Positions 35,109-44,937 are shown, counted from the stretch's first letter. The stretch: DNA of 64,000 nt from GCA-2717185 sp964474755 (GCA_964474755.1 CAYYUG010000008.1:1-64000); one strand, 5' to 3'. The notes: generated from the sequence alone by a model not told the origin. A program made the numbers and translations.

Positions 35109-36221
35109 TCAGGCAGCCCGCGGCAAGACGTCGGACAAGCGTCCCTTAAAGTGCGGCATGACTTTATCCGAAAACAGACGTGCAGCCTTTGCATGCGGAT
35201 AACCAGACAGGCAGAAGCTGGTGCAACCGGCGTCCACGAATTCATCTAATGTGTCGGCGATCTGTTTAGACGTACCCACAACCGCAATACCCGCACCGGA
35301 TCGGACCATCGAAATACCGGTCCAGAGATGTGGATGGATCTTCATCTCGTCCCCAGATTCCTCCAGCAGCTGCCACACCCGTTGATTTGCTTCCGACGTC
35401 TTACGGATACTCTCGACCCCGTCCTGACCTTTGTTGGAATTGAACAGCTGAAATTTAGCCGCGCCAGCAACCAAACTATGCGCATCGTCCCAGGCTTCCT
35501 CCTCGCTTTCAGCGCAGACGATTTGTAGCCGCATGCCAAAGCCGAGGGCGTCCTCGCGGCCATGCTTGGCAGCGCGTTTGCGCATGTCCTTGATGTTTTC
35601 TGCGATTACATCCGGCTTGTCGCCCCAGAACAGGTGAACCGTAGAATGTTTGGCAGAGATATCCTTGGCCTGGTCGGAGCCCCCACCGAGGAAAAACGGC
35701 GGATGCGGCTTTTGCAGCGGCTTCGGCTCAATCACTTGATTGACCTGATAATGCTTGCCCTCATAGCTGATCGGTTCGTTCGACGCCCACAGTCGCTTCA
35801 TTATCTCGACTTCCTCGTCCATCTTCTCGTAACGGACCTGTTTACTGTCCGAAATCCCGTCGGCTTGCGTATCGGCATCGCTTATCCCGGCGATCAAATT
35901 GATGCACAACCGTCCGCCAGTCAGTTGATCCAAAGTCGCGTACATCTTGGCCGACAGGGAAGGATTACAGTAGCCGGAACGCAGCGCGATGAGCGGCGCT
36001 ATATGCTTGCTGCGGGCGGCATAGAAAGACGCGGTTACCGTCGCCTCCCAGCAAGTTGCATTAACTGGCATCAGGAGATATTTAAATCCACCTTCGTCGG
36101 CCGCCGTCACGACCTCTTCAAACATTTCCGGGCTTTGTGCTATGCGTTGGTTTGGATCGGCTAAGCAGGTGCTGTCGCCACTGGTGGGCAGAAACCATCC
36201 GAATGTCAGGTCAGTCATCAT
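35109..36221 (-). CDS. alkanesulfonate monooxygenase-type LLM (SsuD-like)
   Basis: A 370-residue LLM close to SsuD. N-terminal TFGWFLPTSGDSTCLA, the VNATCWEATVTASFYAARS region, GRLCINLIAGISDADTQADGI, YEKMDEEVEIMKRLWAS, and the PHPPFFLGGGSDQAKDISAKHS loop fit enzymes that release sulfite from alkanesulfonates with FMNH2. The double ATG at 36218-36221 follows AAGGA; an ATG at 36254 lacks a site. A relic of a sulfite-exporter-like TauE gene lies just downstream, in keeping with sulfonate use. The reductase (SsuE) is not in the window. Confidence 0.85.
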   Translation of the reverse strand: MMTDLTFGWFLPTSGDSTCLADPNQRIAQSPEMFEEVVTAADEGGFKYLLMPVNATCWEATVTASFYAARSKHIAPLIALRSGYCNPSLSAKMYATLDQLTGGRLCINLIAGISDADTQADGISDSKQVRYEKMDEEVEIMKRLWASNEPISYEGKHYQVNQVIEPKPLQKPHPPFFLGGGSDQAKDISAKHSTVHLFWGDKPDVIAENIKDMRKRAAKHGREDALGFGMRLQIVCAESEEEAWDDAHSLVAGAAKFQLFNSNKGQDGVESIRKTSEANQRVWQLLEESGDEMKIHPHLWTGISMVRSGAGIAVVGTSKQIADTLDEFVDAGCTSFCLSGYPHAKAARLFSDKVMPHFKGRLSDVLPRAA

Positions 36222-36281
36222 GTCATCCTTTATCGTTGGAGCAAAGGAATGCAAAGCGACATTGAACCCGGCAAGCTTCGC

Positions 36282-37157
36282 TCAACAACCTTTATAGTTC
36301 TTCAGGAGGCACTCGTGGGCTAGCTTTTTAGCTGCAGCTACCTCCGCCTTGCTCATCAGCTTAGTCAGGTGATGCTTTACCTCGGTACCGTACTTATTCC
36401 CCCTGGCAGATGCCAGACTAGCCCACATATAGGAGTACTTCCGATCCTTCCGGACCCCTCTCCCAATATTGTACATCACAGCTAAATTGAACATGGCCTT
36501 GAGGTATCCATCTTCGGCGGACCGCTGGAACCACATCACCGCCGTCTTATAGTCTTTCTCGACGCTAATCCCTTTGCGATACATCCAGCCCAATTTGAAC
36601 TGCGACGCACCGTGTCCATTTTTTGCAGCGCGCCGGTACCACGATTCTGCCATCTCCTGGCTTCGGTCAACGCCTCTCGCCAATTCGTAGAGCAAGCCTA
36701 GTCTGTACTCAGCATCAGCATATCCCTGTTCGGCGGCCAGCTCCCAAAATTTGCGTGCATTCTCATAGCCTACCGGCACGCCGAGGCCCCGATAATGCAT
36801 AACGCCAAGATTGAATTGCGCCCGCGCATAACCTTGTGCGACCGCGCGCCGATACCATCGCAGAGCCTCTGCGCGATCCCAAGGAACGCCAATGCCAAAA
36901 GTATAGAGGAAACCTAGCCGGTCCTGGGCTTCCGGCAGGCCTTGTTTCGCAGCCTGTTTATGCCACTTCGCTGCCATCTCATAACTTTGCGAGACGCCAT
37001 CCCCTTCCTGGTACATCAGTCCCAATTTGAACTGAGCACGAGGACTGCCTTTTTCGGCAGCTTCCAGGAGATCTTGTAGGCTGTTGGCCCATCCGCTACT
37101 GACGAGCCCGACGAGCAAAGCTACCATCAGGCAAAGTGACAAAATAGTGGGTCGCAT
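36282..37157 (-). CDS. secreted Sel1-repeat protein
   Basis: A 291-residue protein with an N-terminal signal peptide (hydrophobic LSLCLMVALLVGLVSSG, cleavage near ANS) and six Sel1-like repeats of 36 residues, e.g. ARAQFNLGVMHYRGLGV, ADAEYRLGLLYELARGV, LKAMFNLAVMYNIGRGV. Such alpha/alpha solenoids bind proteins, often in the periplasm or envelope. A short Lys/Ala-rich tail ends in NYKGC. It stands out as the only non-catabolic gene among LLMs; I see no functional link to its neighbours. Confidence 0.9.
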   Translation of the reverse strand: MRPTILSLCLMVALLVGLVSSGWANSLQDLLEAAEKGSPRAQFKLGLMYQEGDGVSQSYEMAAKWHKQAAKQGLPEAQDRLGFLYTFGIGVPWDRAEALRWYRRAVAQGYARAQFNLGVMHYRGLGVPVGYENARKFWELAAEQGYADAEYRLGLLYELARGVDRSQEMAESWYRRAAKNGHGASQFKLGWMYRKGISVEKDYKTAVMWFQRSAEDGYLKAMFNLAVMYNIGRGVRKDRKYSYMWASLASARGNKYGTEVKHHLTKLMSKAEVAAAKKLAHECLLKNYKGC

Positions 37158-37230
37158 GAGTTTACCTGACAGAAATATGGGTAAAAAATGGCTCTACGAG
37201 CGCAAAACGGCGGAACTCGCCTTATCTCTT

Positions 37231-38265
37231 CTAAAGAAAGTGCGGTATTACGTCCTCGGTGAACCGGACAAAACTTTCGTGCCCGAGAGGCGCTATCATG
37301 AGGTATTCCATATTGTTCGTTTCGCGCAACCGTTCAATGTCATCGATAATCTTTTCTGGCGAGCCACACAACGCACAATCGTTGACATAACGCTCTACCG
37401 GATCAACATTATCGCGCTCGGCAGCGAGCATCGCCTCGTTGGACTGGGTCTTGCCTTCCGCTGCGGCCTTCTCTCCGCCTCGGATATTACTGTTTTTTTT
37501 CAAATAACTGCCGAACATAAACTCAGCCCCGCGGCGCCCCAAATCAAAACCCTCTTCCATCGTCTTACCGATGCCAACAGTTCGGGTCAGCGGAATGCTG
37601 CGACCCTCAAAACTGTAGCCCGATGACTCTAGAGCAGCCTTATAAAGTTCCCTTTTCAAAAAGCTGTCCGCATGCGTGGAATGCGGTCCCTGTAGAATTG
37701 AAAAACCTTGTGTCGCCGCCCACTCAATCGAACCCTCGGAAGTCGCACCAATCCATACCGGCATATCTTTCTGATAGGGTTTGGGCAAGACTTCTATATC
37801 GTTGTAACTGAAGTACTTGCCTTTGTGTGTGAAGGATCCTTCCTGCCAAGCCTTCACCACGACTTCAACGCTTTCACGAAATTTCGGATAACTGTCCTCC
37901 GGCGGCACGCCAAAGGCCTCATGCTCCTTGGCATCGAATCCCCGACCGGCCCCCCAATTGACCCGGCCATGCGTTAACTGATCAAGAAGAGCAACCTCTT
38001 CGGCCAACCGCAGGGGGTGATAGAAGGACGCCAATGAAATGCCAGTACCAATACGAATGTTTTTGGTGTTTGCTGCCAGATGCGCACCCATGATGTGGAC
38101 TGAAGGACATACGCTGTAGGTGCTGAAGTGATGCTCCGCCAGCCACACCGCGTCGTATCCAGTCTTATCCATCAACTCTATTCGGTTGAAGGCGCGTTCA
38201 TAAACTTGTTCTAGCGGAATTCGCCGACCAGGCCAGGCGAAGAACTGCAAAACTCCAAACTTCAT
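37231..38265 (-). CDS. luciferase-like monooxygenase
   Basis: A 344-residue LLM. The ATG at 38265 (MKFGVLQFFAWPGRR) follows TGGGGA. Segments typical of the family are YDAVWLAEHHFSTYSVCPS, NIRIGTGISLASFYHPLRLAEEVALLDQLTHGRVNWGAGRGFD and MPVWIGATSEGSIEWAATQG. FMN-linked monooxygenase of unknown substrate. Its stop region lies 73 bases from the Sel1-repeat gene on the same strand. Confidence 0.87.
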   Translation of the reverse strand: MKFGVLQFFAWPGRRIPLEQVYERAFNRIELMDKTGYDAVWLAEHHFSTYSVCPSVHIMGAHLAANTKNIRIGTGISLASFYHPLRLAEEVALLDQLTHGRVNWGAGRGFDAKEHEAFGVPPEDSYPKFRESVEVVVKAWQEGSFTHKGKYFSYNDIEVLPKPYQKDMPVWIGATSEGSIEWAATQGFSILQGPHSTHADSFLKRELYKAALESSGYSFEGRSIPLTRTVGIGKTMEEGFDLGRRGAEFMFGSYLKKNSNIRGGEKAAAEGKTQSNEAMLAAERDNVDPVERYVNDCALCGSPEKIIDDIERLRETNNMEYLMIAPLGHESFVRFTEDVIPHFL

Positions 38266-38280
38266 GGCGTCCCCACGCAA

Positions 38281-38616
38281 TTACATGAGAGGCTAAGGTA
38301 ACAGAGGACAGTTGTAGCAGCCAGCGGCGGACATGAAAGCAGCATGCTGAAAGTTACGCCGTTTTTGAGAAGGACATTCGCGACACCTGCTCGTTGATAT
38401 TATCATTCCCTTCATCAGCCCTGCTTTTTGTTGCACAGCAACCTATCGGTATGGAACTAGCTTTGGCAGCCAACGTCTGCTGCGTCAAAACCCGCTAAGC
38501 CTGTATCCACGCCGTACTATTTGCAGAATCATCAAGTCGGTCTGAAACTAGCAATTTGAGATATCGCGCCTATCCGGCTATTTCAAATAATTAGTGTCCC
38601 ATTTGCGGCGCTACCT
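38281..38616. other. gene-free stretch
   Basis: About 336 bases between two same-strand LLM genes. I see no open frame with family likeness, no strong hairpin and no T-run in either direction. It may hold the promoter of the LLM that starts at 38265. Confidence 0.3.
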
Positions 38617-39636
38617 CTAAAGCCCTTGACGGACCCTCGGAAACACCTCTTCTGACAAAAGCTGCATGGTCTCTATCGACCGCGCGACCTCCAGCCCCGG
38701 CCAGTGCATGCTCATCACGATGTGGTTCATACCGACACGCTTGTTGAAGGCAATGATCTGCTCCGCCACATCGTCAGGCGAACCGATAAAGAAGCGATCC
38801 TTGAGTAGCTCCTCAAAAGGCTGACCCAACTCGTCTCTGTTGTCCGGACGCGAACGACCCAGACCCCAGGCATGATAGGCTTTGTATTTGGTCATGATCG
38901 GCTCCTTAGCGAGCCTATAGGCTTCTTCTCGCGTCGGTGCGCAGAATACCTCGCGCCGGAACGGAAACTCCTCCGGAAAGGGCCGGTCCATGGTGTCGAG
39001 TGCCCGCTTGTAGGTGTCGACCTGCCTTTCCAGTTCGTCCAGCCGGTCATTCGGACCGGGATACCAGCAGGTTCCCATCTTCGCCGCACGCTTGATCACC
39101 GCATCCGCACTACCTCCGATCCAGATCGGGGGGGTCGGTTTCTGCACCGGCAAAGCGGAACAGCTCGCCTCTTTAAGTTCGAAATGCGAACCCTTAATGG
39201 TGACTGTCTCTTCCAGCCAGAGCCGCTTGATCGCGTCCAAATTTTCCTCAAAACGCTTGGCCCTATCCCGCGGCGTCGTCCCAAAAGCCAAAAACTCGAC
39301 TTCGCGATAGCCGACACCACAACCAAAGATCAACCTGCCGTTGGTCATAATATCAAGGGTGCCTAATTGCTCGGCCACATCGAGCGGCTTGTGCATCGGC
39401 AGCAGCAAGACACCCGTGTTGAGCCGCAGGCTTGGCGCCTCGGCCGCGACACGACACAGAAACGGAATTTGCTGCAGATCCTGCAACGGATGTGTGCTGT
39501 AATGTGCGCCTTTGGTGATCGAGTGATAGCCCCATTTTTCTGCTAGCCGCGCCTGCTCAAGCATCTCTCCAAACCGCGCCGCGACATCATCTCCCTTCGG
39601 AAACTGGCCACGCATCATAATCCCAAATTGCATCAT
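38617..39636 (-). CDS. luciferase-like monooxygenase
   Basis: A 339-residue LLM starting at ATG 39636, seven bases after AAGGAG. Typical text: LAEKWGYHSITKGAHYSTHP, SLRLNTGVLLLPMHKPLDVAEQLGTLDIMTNGRLIFGCGVGYREVEF and PIWIGGSADAVIKRAAKMG. It has the layout of the LLM at 9985-11016 (same tail with HIVMSMHWPGLEV versus FTRFIARVQWLGMD). An inverted repeat 36-58 bases upstream of the start may control it. Confidence 0.87.
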   Translation of the reverse strand: MMQFGIMMRGQFPKGDDVAARFGEMLEQARLAEKWGYHSITKGAHYSTHPLQDLQQIPFLCRVAAEAPSLRLNTGVLLLPMHKPLDVAEQLGTLDIMTNGRLIFGCGVGYREVEFLAFGTTPRDRAKRFEENLDAIKRLWLEETVTIKGSHFELKEASCSALPVQKPTPPIWIGGSADAVIKRAAKMGTCWYPGPNDRLDELERQVDTYKRALDTMDRPFPEEFPFRREVFCAPTREEAYRLAKEPIMTKYKAYHAWGLGRSRPDNRDELGQPFEELLKDRFFIGSPDDVAEQIIAFNKRVGMNHIVMSMHWPGLEVARSIETMQLLSEEVFPRVRQGL

Positions 39637-39671
39637 GCTTTAACTCCTTTAGAGCGCCCATACTTGTCTCC

Positions 39672-39694
39672 GATGACCAAAAAACACGGTCATC
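39672..39694 (-). promoter_or_regulatory. inverted repeat upstream of an LLM gene
   Basis: GATGACC (39672-39678) and GGTCATC (39688-39694) are perfect seven-base arms spaced by nine bases, 36 bases before the LLM start codon. The arrangement fits a dimeric repressor or activator site. No regulator gene is in the window. The remaining bases to 39938 contain one open stretch (AEFEAFVEGFDYSMTKRVV, ending at 39909) that has no clear start and no family likeness. Confidence 0.35.
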
Positions 39695-39938
39695 AACTCA
39701 TAGGTGACAGCAAGTTAAGCGATAACCTTTAGGCCGCAGCTTCAACCTTTTTTGTATTAACCTGACCGAAGGTCAACGTCAGTTAGCCGCAGAATTCGAA
39801 GCCTTCGTTGAGGGCTTTGATTATTCGATGACAAAACGCGTGGTTACCTTCACCGGCGATATATCTGCAGACATTCTATCTGATTTTACTTTGCGGCCTG
39901 CATACCGATGAACCAGTTTTTGCTAGTTACACTCATCT

Positions 39939-41495
39939 TCACGCCGCTGCTGCCGACCATTGTTCGTCAGATATAAATTGCGGACAACTGTTGATCTTCA
40001 GCCTATCTTCCGGCTTCGGGTCCTTCACCAGCGCACATTCATTGTCAAAAATCATTGTCGTCCGATCGGACGCATTGTAGTGCTGCCAGTCCGGTAGGCA
40101 CGGGTTGTTTGGGTTTCCCGTCCGCGCGAACGCGAGCCACGTTTCCATCACGGTATCCATCAGCGCCACCTGTTCCGATCCAGTGCCGACAAATTCCTTC
40201 GCGACGTCCACATTACCGAAAACGAAGGGGATGCAAAGCGTGTGCGGCGTCTTCAGCATGCCGCCCAACACCGGGGTTTTCCAAGTGAACTCGTATAGCC
40301 ATGCAGGTGCGCCATTCTGCTTGGATTTGCGCTCAGCCGCTTCGATCGCATTGCGGCGATACATATGATCGCTAGAAATATAGTTGTAGAGATCGCGCTC
40401 CGACGCATCATCGCGTCGCGTTCTGTAATCAGTAATCAAGTCACTTGCCACGTCATCCTCGATACCGACAAAACGCGCGATATCGGCCCGCAGCTGTGCC
40501 GGGGTAAGCGGGAGTTTCTCTGGCTCAAGCACGATGTCGTAGAAGCTCTTCTCCGTTTCGCATGAACCTATTAGCAAAGGTATGTCGGCGGCCAGATCCG
40601 GCGCGTCGAGACGGAAAGGGTGATTGTGTATTGATCGCCCGTCTACGACTGGCCGGAAGCTGTCGTTGCCGTTATTAGCCTGAACTACGGCCTTGTAACC
40701 GGCCAGCAGCACATCCGCTGCGACGCCGCGCATCGCATCTGCGCTATCGACACCGATCTCCCGCATCAGTTGCCGGGCGGCACGGTCCGCATTTTCCGCT
40801 GAGGCGAGGTGCAGATGTGAGGAACTACTCTGCATAATCGCCTTATGGAACAGCCCCCTGGCCACCGGCATGGTCATCATCACCGCTACCTTGGAGCCGC
40901 CGCCTGACTGGCCAAAGATCGTCACATTGCCGTCATCACCTCCGAATTCACCTATATTGTCGCGTACCCACTCTAACGCCATTACGATGTCGAGCATGCC
41001 CGCATTGCCACTGTCGGCGAATTTTTCCCCACCAGCACCAGCCAAATAGCAATAGCCGAACGCGTTCAAGCGATGGTTCAAGGTTACAACGATCACGTCG
41101 CCACGACGAGCGAGATTGCTGCCGTCGAGACCATTCGCGCCGCCGGACCCGGCGGTATAGCCGCCGCCATGTAACCAGACCATGACTGGTCGCCTGCCGC
41201 CGTCGTTTACAGCCGGCGTGTAAACATTGAGCGTCAGGCAGTTCTCTCCGGATTGTGTCGTGTCCCGGATCCACGCATTGGCGGGACGAATGGCTCGGTC
41301 TAACTGAGGAGCTTGATCCCCCAGCGCCATCGCATCACGTATACCGGTCCATTGCTGCGGCTTGCGTGGCCGCATGAACCGTCCCGGCCCGGCGGTCGAC
41401 TGAGCGTAAGGGATCCCCTTAAAGCTGTGTATGCCATTCTTTTGAGTGCCACGCAGGTGGCCTGGTTCAATTTCAACGGTAGTGTCGGCGGTCAT
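39939..41495 (-). CDS. type B carboxylesterase
   Basis: A 518-residue alpha/beta-hydrolase of the carboxylesterase/para-nitrobenzyl esterase type. Landmarks: GTQKNGIHSFKGIPYAQ at the start, the oxyanion segment VMVWLHGGGYTAGSGG near residue 108, and the nucleophile elbow GQSGGGSKV near residue 198 (usual GESAGG, here with Gln in place of Glu). The likely His is in LKTPHTLCIPFVFGN. It hydrolyses esters of bulky carboxylic acids. It lies 12 bases after the MaoC hydratase and shares a unit with that gene and an LLM. Confidence 0.9.
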   Translation of the reverse strand: MTADTTVEIEPGHLRGTQKNGIHSFKGIPYAQSTAGPGRFMRPRKPQQWTGIRDAMALGDQAPQLDRAIRPANAWIRDTTQSGENCLTLNVYTPAVNDGGRRPVMVWLHGGGYTAGSGGANGLDGSNLARRGDVIVVTLNHRLNAFGYCYLAGAGGEKFADSGNAGMLDIVMALEWVRDNIGEFGGDDGNVTIFGQSGGGSKVAVMMTMPVARGLFHKAIMQSSSSHLHLASAENADRAARQLMREIGVDSADAMRGVAADVLLAGYKAVVQANNGNDSFRPVVDGRSIHNHPFRLDAPDLAADIPLLIGSCETEKSFYDIVLEPEKLPLTPAQLRADIARFVGIEDDVASDLITDYRTRRDDASERDLYNYISSDHMYRRNAIEAAERKSKQNGAPAWLYEFTWKTPVLGGMLKTPHTLCIPFVFGNVDVAKEFVGTGSEQVALMDTVMETWLAFARTGNPNNPCLPDWQHYNASDRTTMIFDNECALVKDPKPEDRLKINSCPQFISDEQWSAAAA

Positions 41496-41507
41496 ACGCT
41501 TTTTCTC

Positions 41508-42320
41508 TCACCCAATACGATTAATCCGAGCCTCGGTCGCAACCTTCCTATCCCTGGCGAGGCAGATCGAGGTCCAAGTCTCGTCTCCATCGTCGACGCA
41601 GAGCGACAACCGGTCATCCCAAAAAATCGGTCGGCGGAAATAAATCTCTAGGTCGACATTTTGCGGATTGAACTCGCGCCAGATCGCCGCTGTGAGATAG
41701 TGCACACCCATACCGCCACCAATGATTGGTGCACGAAAACCACCTGCCTTGGCAGCGGCCAGGTCGTAATGGATTGGATTGCCGGTCGACCGGTAGCCTG
41801 TCACCCGCTCCGGCGTCATTTCGACTTCGCCAATGTGGCGCAGGGCCATGGGATCTTCGATGACGGGCGGTGGCCGGTCGCCAGCACCGCGTGCATCCAA
41901 CTTGGCTGGATCCGGCCGCAGCGAGCGCCGCCTTGCTGTCAGTGCCAAATCACCATCTGCTCCAGTGAAATGGACCTCGCTGGTCACAGCCTGGCCTCGC
42001 GGCACCTCCTCAACGTTGGTCACTCTGCCGGTAATCCGGATTTCAGTATCCAACTTCAGCGGCGCGTATTGCTCCAGTTTTTGAACCATGTTGACATTGC
42101 CATCCGCGGTGATGCCGCTTTCAACGCCAGCATGAATGGCAATTCCGATAAAAAAGGACGGGTCGGCCACGTCGCCAAAGTCCGACGGATCGATACCGCA
42201 AACAGATAGCGCGCGCACCTGCTCGGAGCGCGGCACCATCGTTGTTTGCGGCCGATATTCGAACCCCTTATAGGGCACGATCCATTCAATATCGGCTGAT
42301 TGTTCCCACATAATCTTCAC
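41508..42320 (-). CDS. MaoC-like/FAS1-type double hot-dog hydratase
   Basis: A 270-residue protein with two hot-dog domains: an N-terminal one (LKLDTEIRITGRVTNVEEV) and a C-terminal MaoC-like one with the hydratase motif YRSTGNPIHYDLAAAKAGGF. Asp/His of the motif are seen in N-P-I-H-Y-D. These enzymes hydrate enoyl-CoA or similar thioesters. The start is taken as GTG 42320 because it overlaps the LLM stop (GTGA); ATG 42311 is an alternative. It might serve as a mesaconyl-type hydratase, but it is shorter than the usual ~340 residues. Confidence 0.85.
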   Translation of the reverse strand: MKIMWEQSADIEWIVPYKGFEYRPQTTMVPRSEQVRALSVCGIDPSDFGDVADPSFFIGIAIHAGVESGITADGNVNMVQKLEQYAPLKLDTEIRITGRVTNVEEVPRGQAVTSEVHFTGADGDLALTARRRSLRPDPAKLDARGAGDRPPPVIEDPMALRHIGEVEMTPERVTGYRSTGNPIHYDLAAAKAGGFRAPIIGGGMGVHYLTAAIWREFNPQNVDLEIYFRRPIFWDDRLSLCVDDGDETWTSICLARDRKVATEARINRIG

Positions 42321-43186
42321 ACGTCTCGGTACTTATCGATGATGTCGGCCCACTGTGCCACCTCACCAACACTGTTGATGATGCCGGCTACACCAAACAT
42401 TGGCAGAACAGGCACCAGCAGCCGCGTCACCCCTCGGGCTGCAAGCTCTGGAACCATATCGAGGTCTTCCGGCAGGCTTGCGGTGATCTCAATAGCATCC
42501 GGGTCACGACCATGTTTATCTGCCGTCTGACGCGCCAAGTCTATCAGTTCCAGCGATGCCCCACGCGCTGGGAAGAACCCGTTGCCAAGCCGTCCAGCAC
42601 GCCGTGCCGCCGCCTTAGAATGGCCGCCGACAATGATGGGGATCGACCGGTTGATTGGTTTGGGTTGGCTGTGCACGGCAGTGAAATTGGTGAATTCACT
42701 TGTATATGTCGACTGATCCGTAGCCCACAGTTCCTGCATAGCATAAATGTAATCGTCGGTTCGCTGACCGCGGTCCCCAAAGGGCACGCCGATTGCGTTG
42801 AATTCCTCCTCAAGCCAGCCGACGCCAATGCCCAGGAGTACCCTTCCGCCGGACATTAGATCCAACGTAGCGATCTGCTTCGCCGCAACCACCGGGTTAC
42901 GCTGTGGCACAATCAGGATACCAGTGGCCAGATTGATCTGGCTAGTTGCAGCCGCGGCATAGGCCATCCAAATCAGCGGATCCGGAATAGCCATATCGTT
43001 CTTACCACCGGCCATCTTACCATCGTCGGAATAGGGATAAGCTGATTTATAGCCCTCCGGCACGACCACATGATCGACCGTCCACGCCGACTCGAAGCCC
43101 GCCGCCTCGCCCGCCTGTAACAGCTCGACCGCGTTTGCCGGATATATGTAACGGCCAGCATTGCAGTAGCGAAGTCCGAATTTCAT
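42317..43186 (-). CDS. luciferase-like monooxygenase, F420-type (TIGR03619-like)
   Basis: A 289-residue short LLM. The ATG follows GGGAGG. Text: MKFGLRYCNAGRYI, AGFESAWTVDHVVVPEGY, INLATGILIVPQRNPVVAAKQIATLDLMSGGRVLLGIGVGWLEEEF, and PIIVGGHSKAAARRAGRLGNG. The family uses F420H2 or FMN. It is first in a unit with the MaoC hydratase and a carboxylesterase, suggesting oxidative and hydrolytic attack on an ester-bearing substrate (inference). Confidence 0.87.
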   Translation of the reverse strand: MKFGLRYCNAGRYIYPANAVELLQAGEAAGFESAWTVDHVVVPEGYKSAYPYSDDGKMAGGKNDMAIPDPLIWMAYAAAATSQINLATGILIVPQRNPVVAAKQIATLDLMSGGRVLLGIGVGWLEEEFNAIGVPFGDRGQRTDDYIYAMQELWATDQSTYTSEFTNFTAVHSQPKPINRSIPIIVGGHSKAAARRAGRLGNGFFPARGASLELIDLARQTADKHGRDPDAIEITASLPEDLDMVPELAARGVTRLLVPVLPMFGVAGIINSVGEVAQWADIIDKYRDV

Positions 43187-43216
43187 GTAACGATCCTCCC
43201 TGTATTCGCGGAGGTA

Positions 43217-44827
43217 CTATAGGGTCTTGGCTTGAAGCGTCCTAGGCTGCTGCCTTTGCCCTCCTCGTTGGGGCGCCAGATTATTCATCATACGCGCCAT
43301 GGCCATGGCTGGAATGATCGCGAGGAAGGCCATGATAGCTAGGATCATAAACGCATCCTGGAAGCCTCTCGTACTAGCCTGAGCCAAGATTACGTCGCTC
43401 ATAAATTGCAAAGCGGCTGGTTCGCGAGCAACCTCTGGTATGCCGGCCTCAGTAAACAAGCGGACGATCGCGTCGCGCAGTTCGCGACTAGTCTGGTTGA
43501 CGCTGGTCTGAAGGGACACAAAGGCGTCGCCGTGGAATGGGATGCGCAGTTCCAGGAATACAATGACCGCGTTCGCGCCGACAGCTCCGCCAAGCTTACG
43601 CGTGAAGTTGAGCGAACTTGAACCCTGATGGATCTGGTCCTTCGGCAGTGAGCTCAGTGCAGTAGCGTTGGTAACGGGTCTCGTGAATGCCGATCCGGCA
43701 CGCATCACCATGGTGAACATCACGACGGTCCAAAATGGCGTATTGACATCCATGCTGGCCATAAGCGCAAAGGATAGAGAGTAGGACAGTAGGCCGGCAT
43801 AGACGAGGTATTGTGGTGGCAGCATGTCCCCGAGACGGCCGGATAGCGGGAATAACACAAGCATAAGTAAGCCCGACGGTACGAGCAGTAGACCGGAATA
43901 TAGCGGTGTGAATCCCTGAATTTGCTGCACGAACAGCGGCAACATAATGGTCGAAGACAGGAATGCGCATTCGGTAAAGAAAGCGATCAACGCCGCTGCA
44001 GTGAACTGAAGGTTGGTGAAAAGTTTTAGGTTTACCAGCGGCTCAGCGATGGTGACTTGTCGGTAGATGAACCCGACGCAACATATTGTACCGACGGTGA
44101 AAAGGATAAGGATATCGTTTGACGTCCAGCCAAGCCGCTGTCCGTAGCTGAAGCCGAGTAGCAAACCAAGCAGTGCCACGGCGAGCAGTGCGACGCCAAG
44201 GAAATCAAACTTAGGCAAGAAGCGAGGAATTGGCCGGCTCGGCAAGAAAACTGCACTCAGCAACATTGCTGCAAAAGCCGAAGGCAGAGTTAGCAGGAAT
44301 ATATAGCGCCAGTTGAAGATATCGATTGCTAATCCGCCCAATGTCGGCCCTAGTGTCGGCGCAATGACCATGCCAGTGGCAAAGATGCCCATGGACAAGC
44401 TCTTACGCCCTTCTGGAAATACGGAGAAGACAACGGCCATGCCGAGTGGTTGCAATATGCCAGCGGATACTCCCTGCGTAACGCGACCAACGATCAACGT
44501 TGCAGTATCAATGGCCAGGCCGCTCATGGCCGCGCCGAGCAGAAACAGGCTTAGGGCCACGATATTAGCGATACGTTCGCCAAACGCCTTGATCATCCAT
44601 GCGCTGAGCAGCATACCCAAGGTTTGTGAAGCGAAATAGCCGGTCGATAACAGTTGCGCCTGATCGCGGCCCAGTCCGAATGCGCCCATCAGATCAGGGA
44701 AGGCGACGTTCACCGTCGTGCTCGCAAGTCCTCCCGTCATGGCCCCCATGACACACGTAATCGTCGCTAACCACCGATAAGCGGGGCCGTAGCGGCGGAA
44801 GAGGGTATCAAAATTCTCTGCGGGCAA
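43217..44827 (-). CDS. EmrB/QacA-type 14-TM MFS exporter (DHA2)
   Basis: A 536-residue carrier with 14 predicted helices. The first helix (TCVMGAMTGGLASTTVNVAFPDLMGAFG) carries the N-x-A-x-P-D pattern of DHA2 exporters, and GVSAGILQPLGMAVVFSVFPEGRKSLSMG is the motif C-like region. The start seems to be TTG at 44827, with no ATG upstream in frame. It probably exports drugs or toxic intermediates by proton antiport. It diverges from mcd at 44972 and is 30 bases upstream of an LLM unit. Confidence 0.9.
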   Translation of the reverse strand: MPAENFDTLFRRYGPAYRWLATITCVMGAMTGGLASTTVNVAFPDLMGAFGLGRDQAQLLSTGYFASQTLGMLLSAWMIKAFGERIANIVALSLFLLGAAMSGLAIDTATLIVGRVTQGVSAGILQPLGMAVVFSVFPEGRKSLSMGIFATGMVIAPTLGPTLGGLAIDIFNWRYIFLLTLPSAFAAMLLSAVFLPSRPIPRFLPKFDFLGVALLAVALLGLLLGFSYGQRLGWTSNDILILFTVGTICCVGFIYRQVTIAEPLVNLKLFTNLQFTAAALIAFFTECAFLSSTIMLPLFVQQIQGFTPLYSGLLLVPSGLLMLVLFPLSGRLGDMLPPQYLVYAGLLSYSLSFALMASMDVNTPFWTVVMFTMVMRAGSAFTRPVTNATALSSLPKDQIHQGSSSLNFTRKLGGAVGANAVIVFLELRIPFHGDAFVSLQTSVNQTSRELRDAIVRLFTEAGIPEVAREPAALQFMSDVILAQASTRGFQDAFMILAIMAFLAIIPAMAMARMMNNLAPQRGGQRQQPRTLQAKTL

Positions 44828-44909
44828 TGCGGTGCAATTTGTCGTTGGTGATAGGTCTGATCTTAAAGACGAACGTCATTTCGGACAAAAGGGGCGCGCG
44901 CGCCAGACT

Positions 44910-44937
44910 TTGCCAGTCATATCGATTGCTATACAAT
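44910..44937 (+). promoter_or_regulatory. candidate sigma-70 promoter for mcd
   Basis: TTGCCA (44910-44915) and TACAAT (44932-44937) are spaced by 16 bases and lie 35 bases before the mcd ATG, leaving a short leader with an ACAGGAG ribosome site. The match is by eye and is better than other sites in the 145-base divergent gap. Confidence 0.4.

Noticed and set aside
41508..42320. Naming the MaoC-like gene mch (mesaconyl-CoA hydratase)
   Set aside because: It is about 70 residues too short and sits in an LLM-esterase unit.
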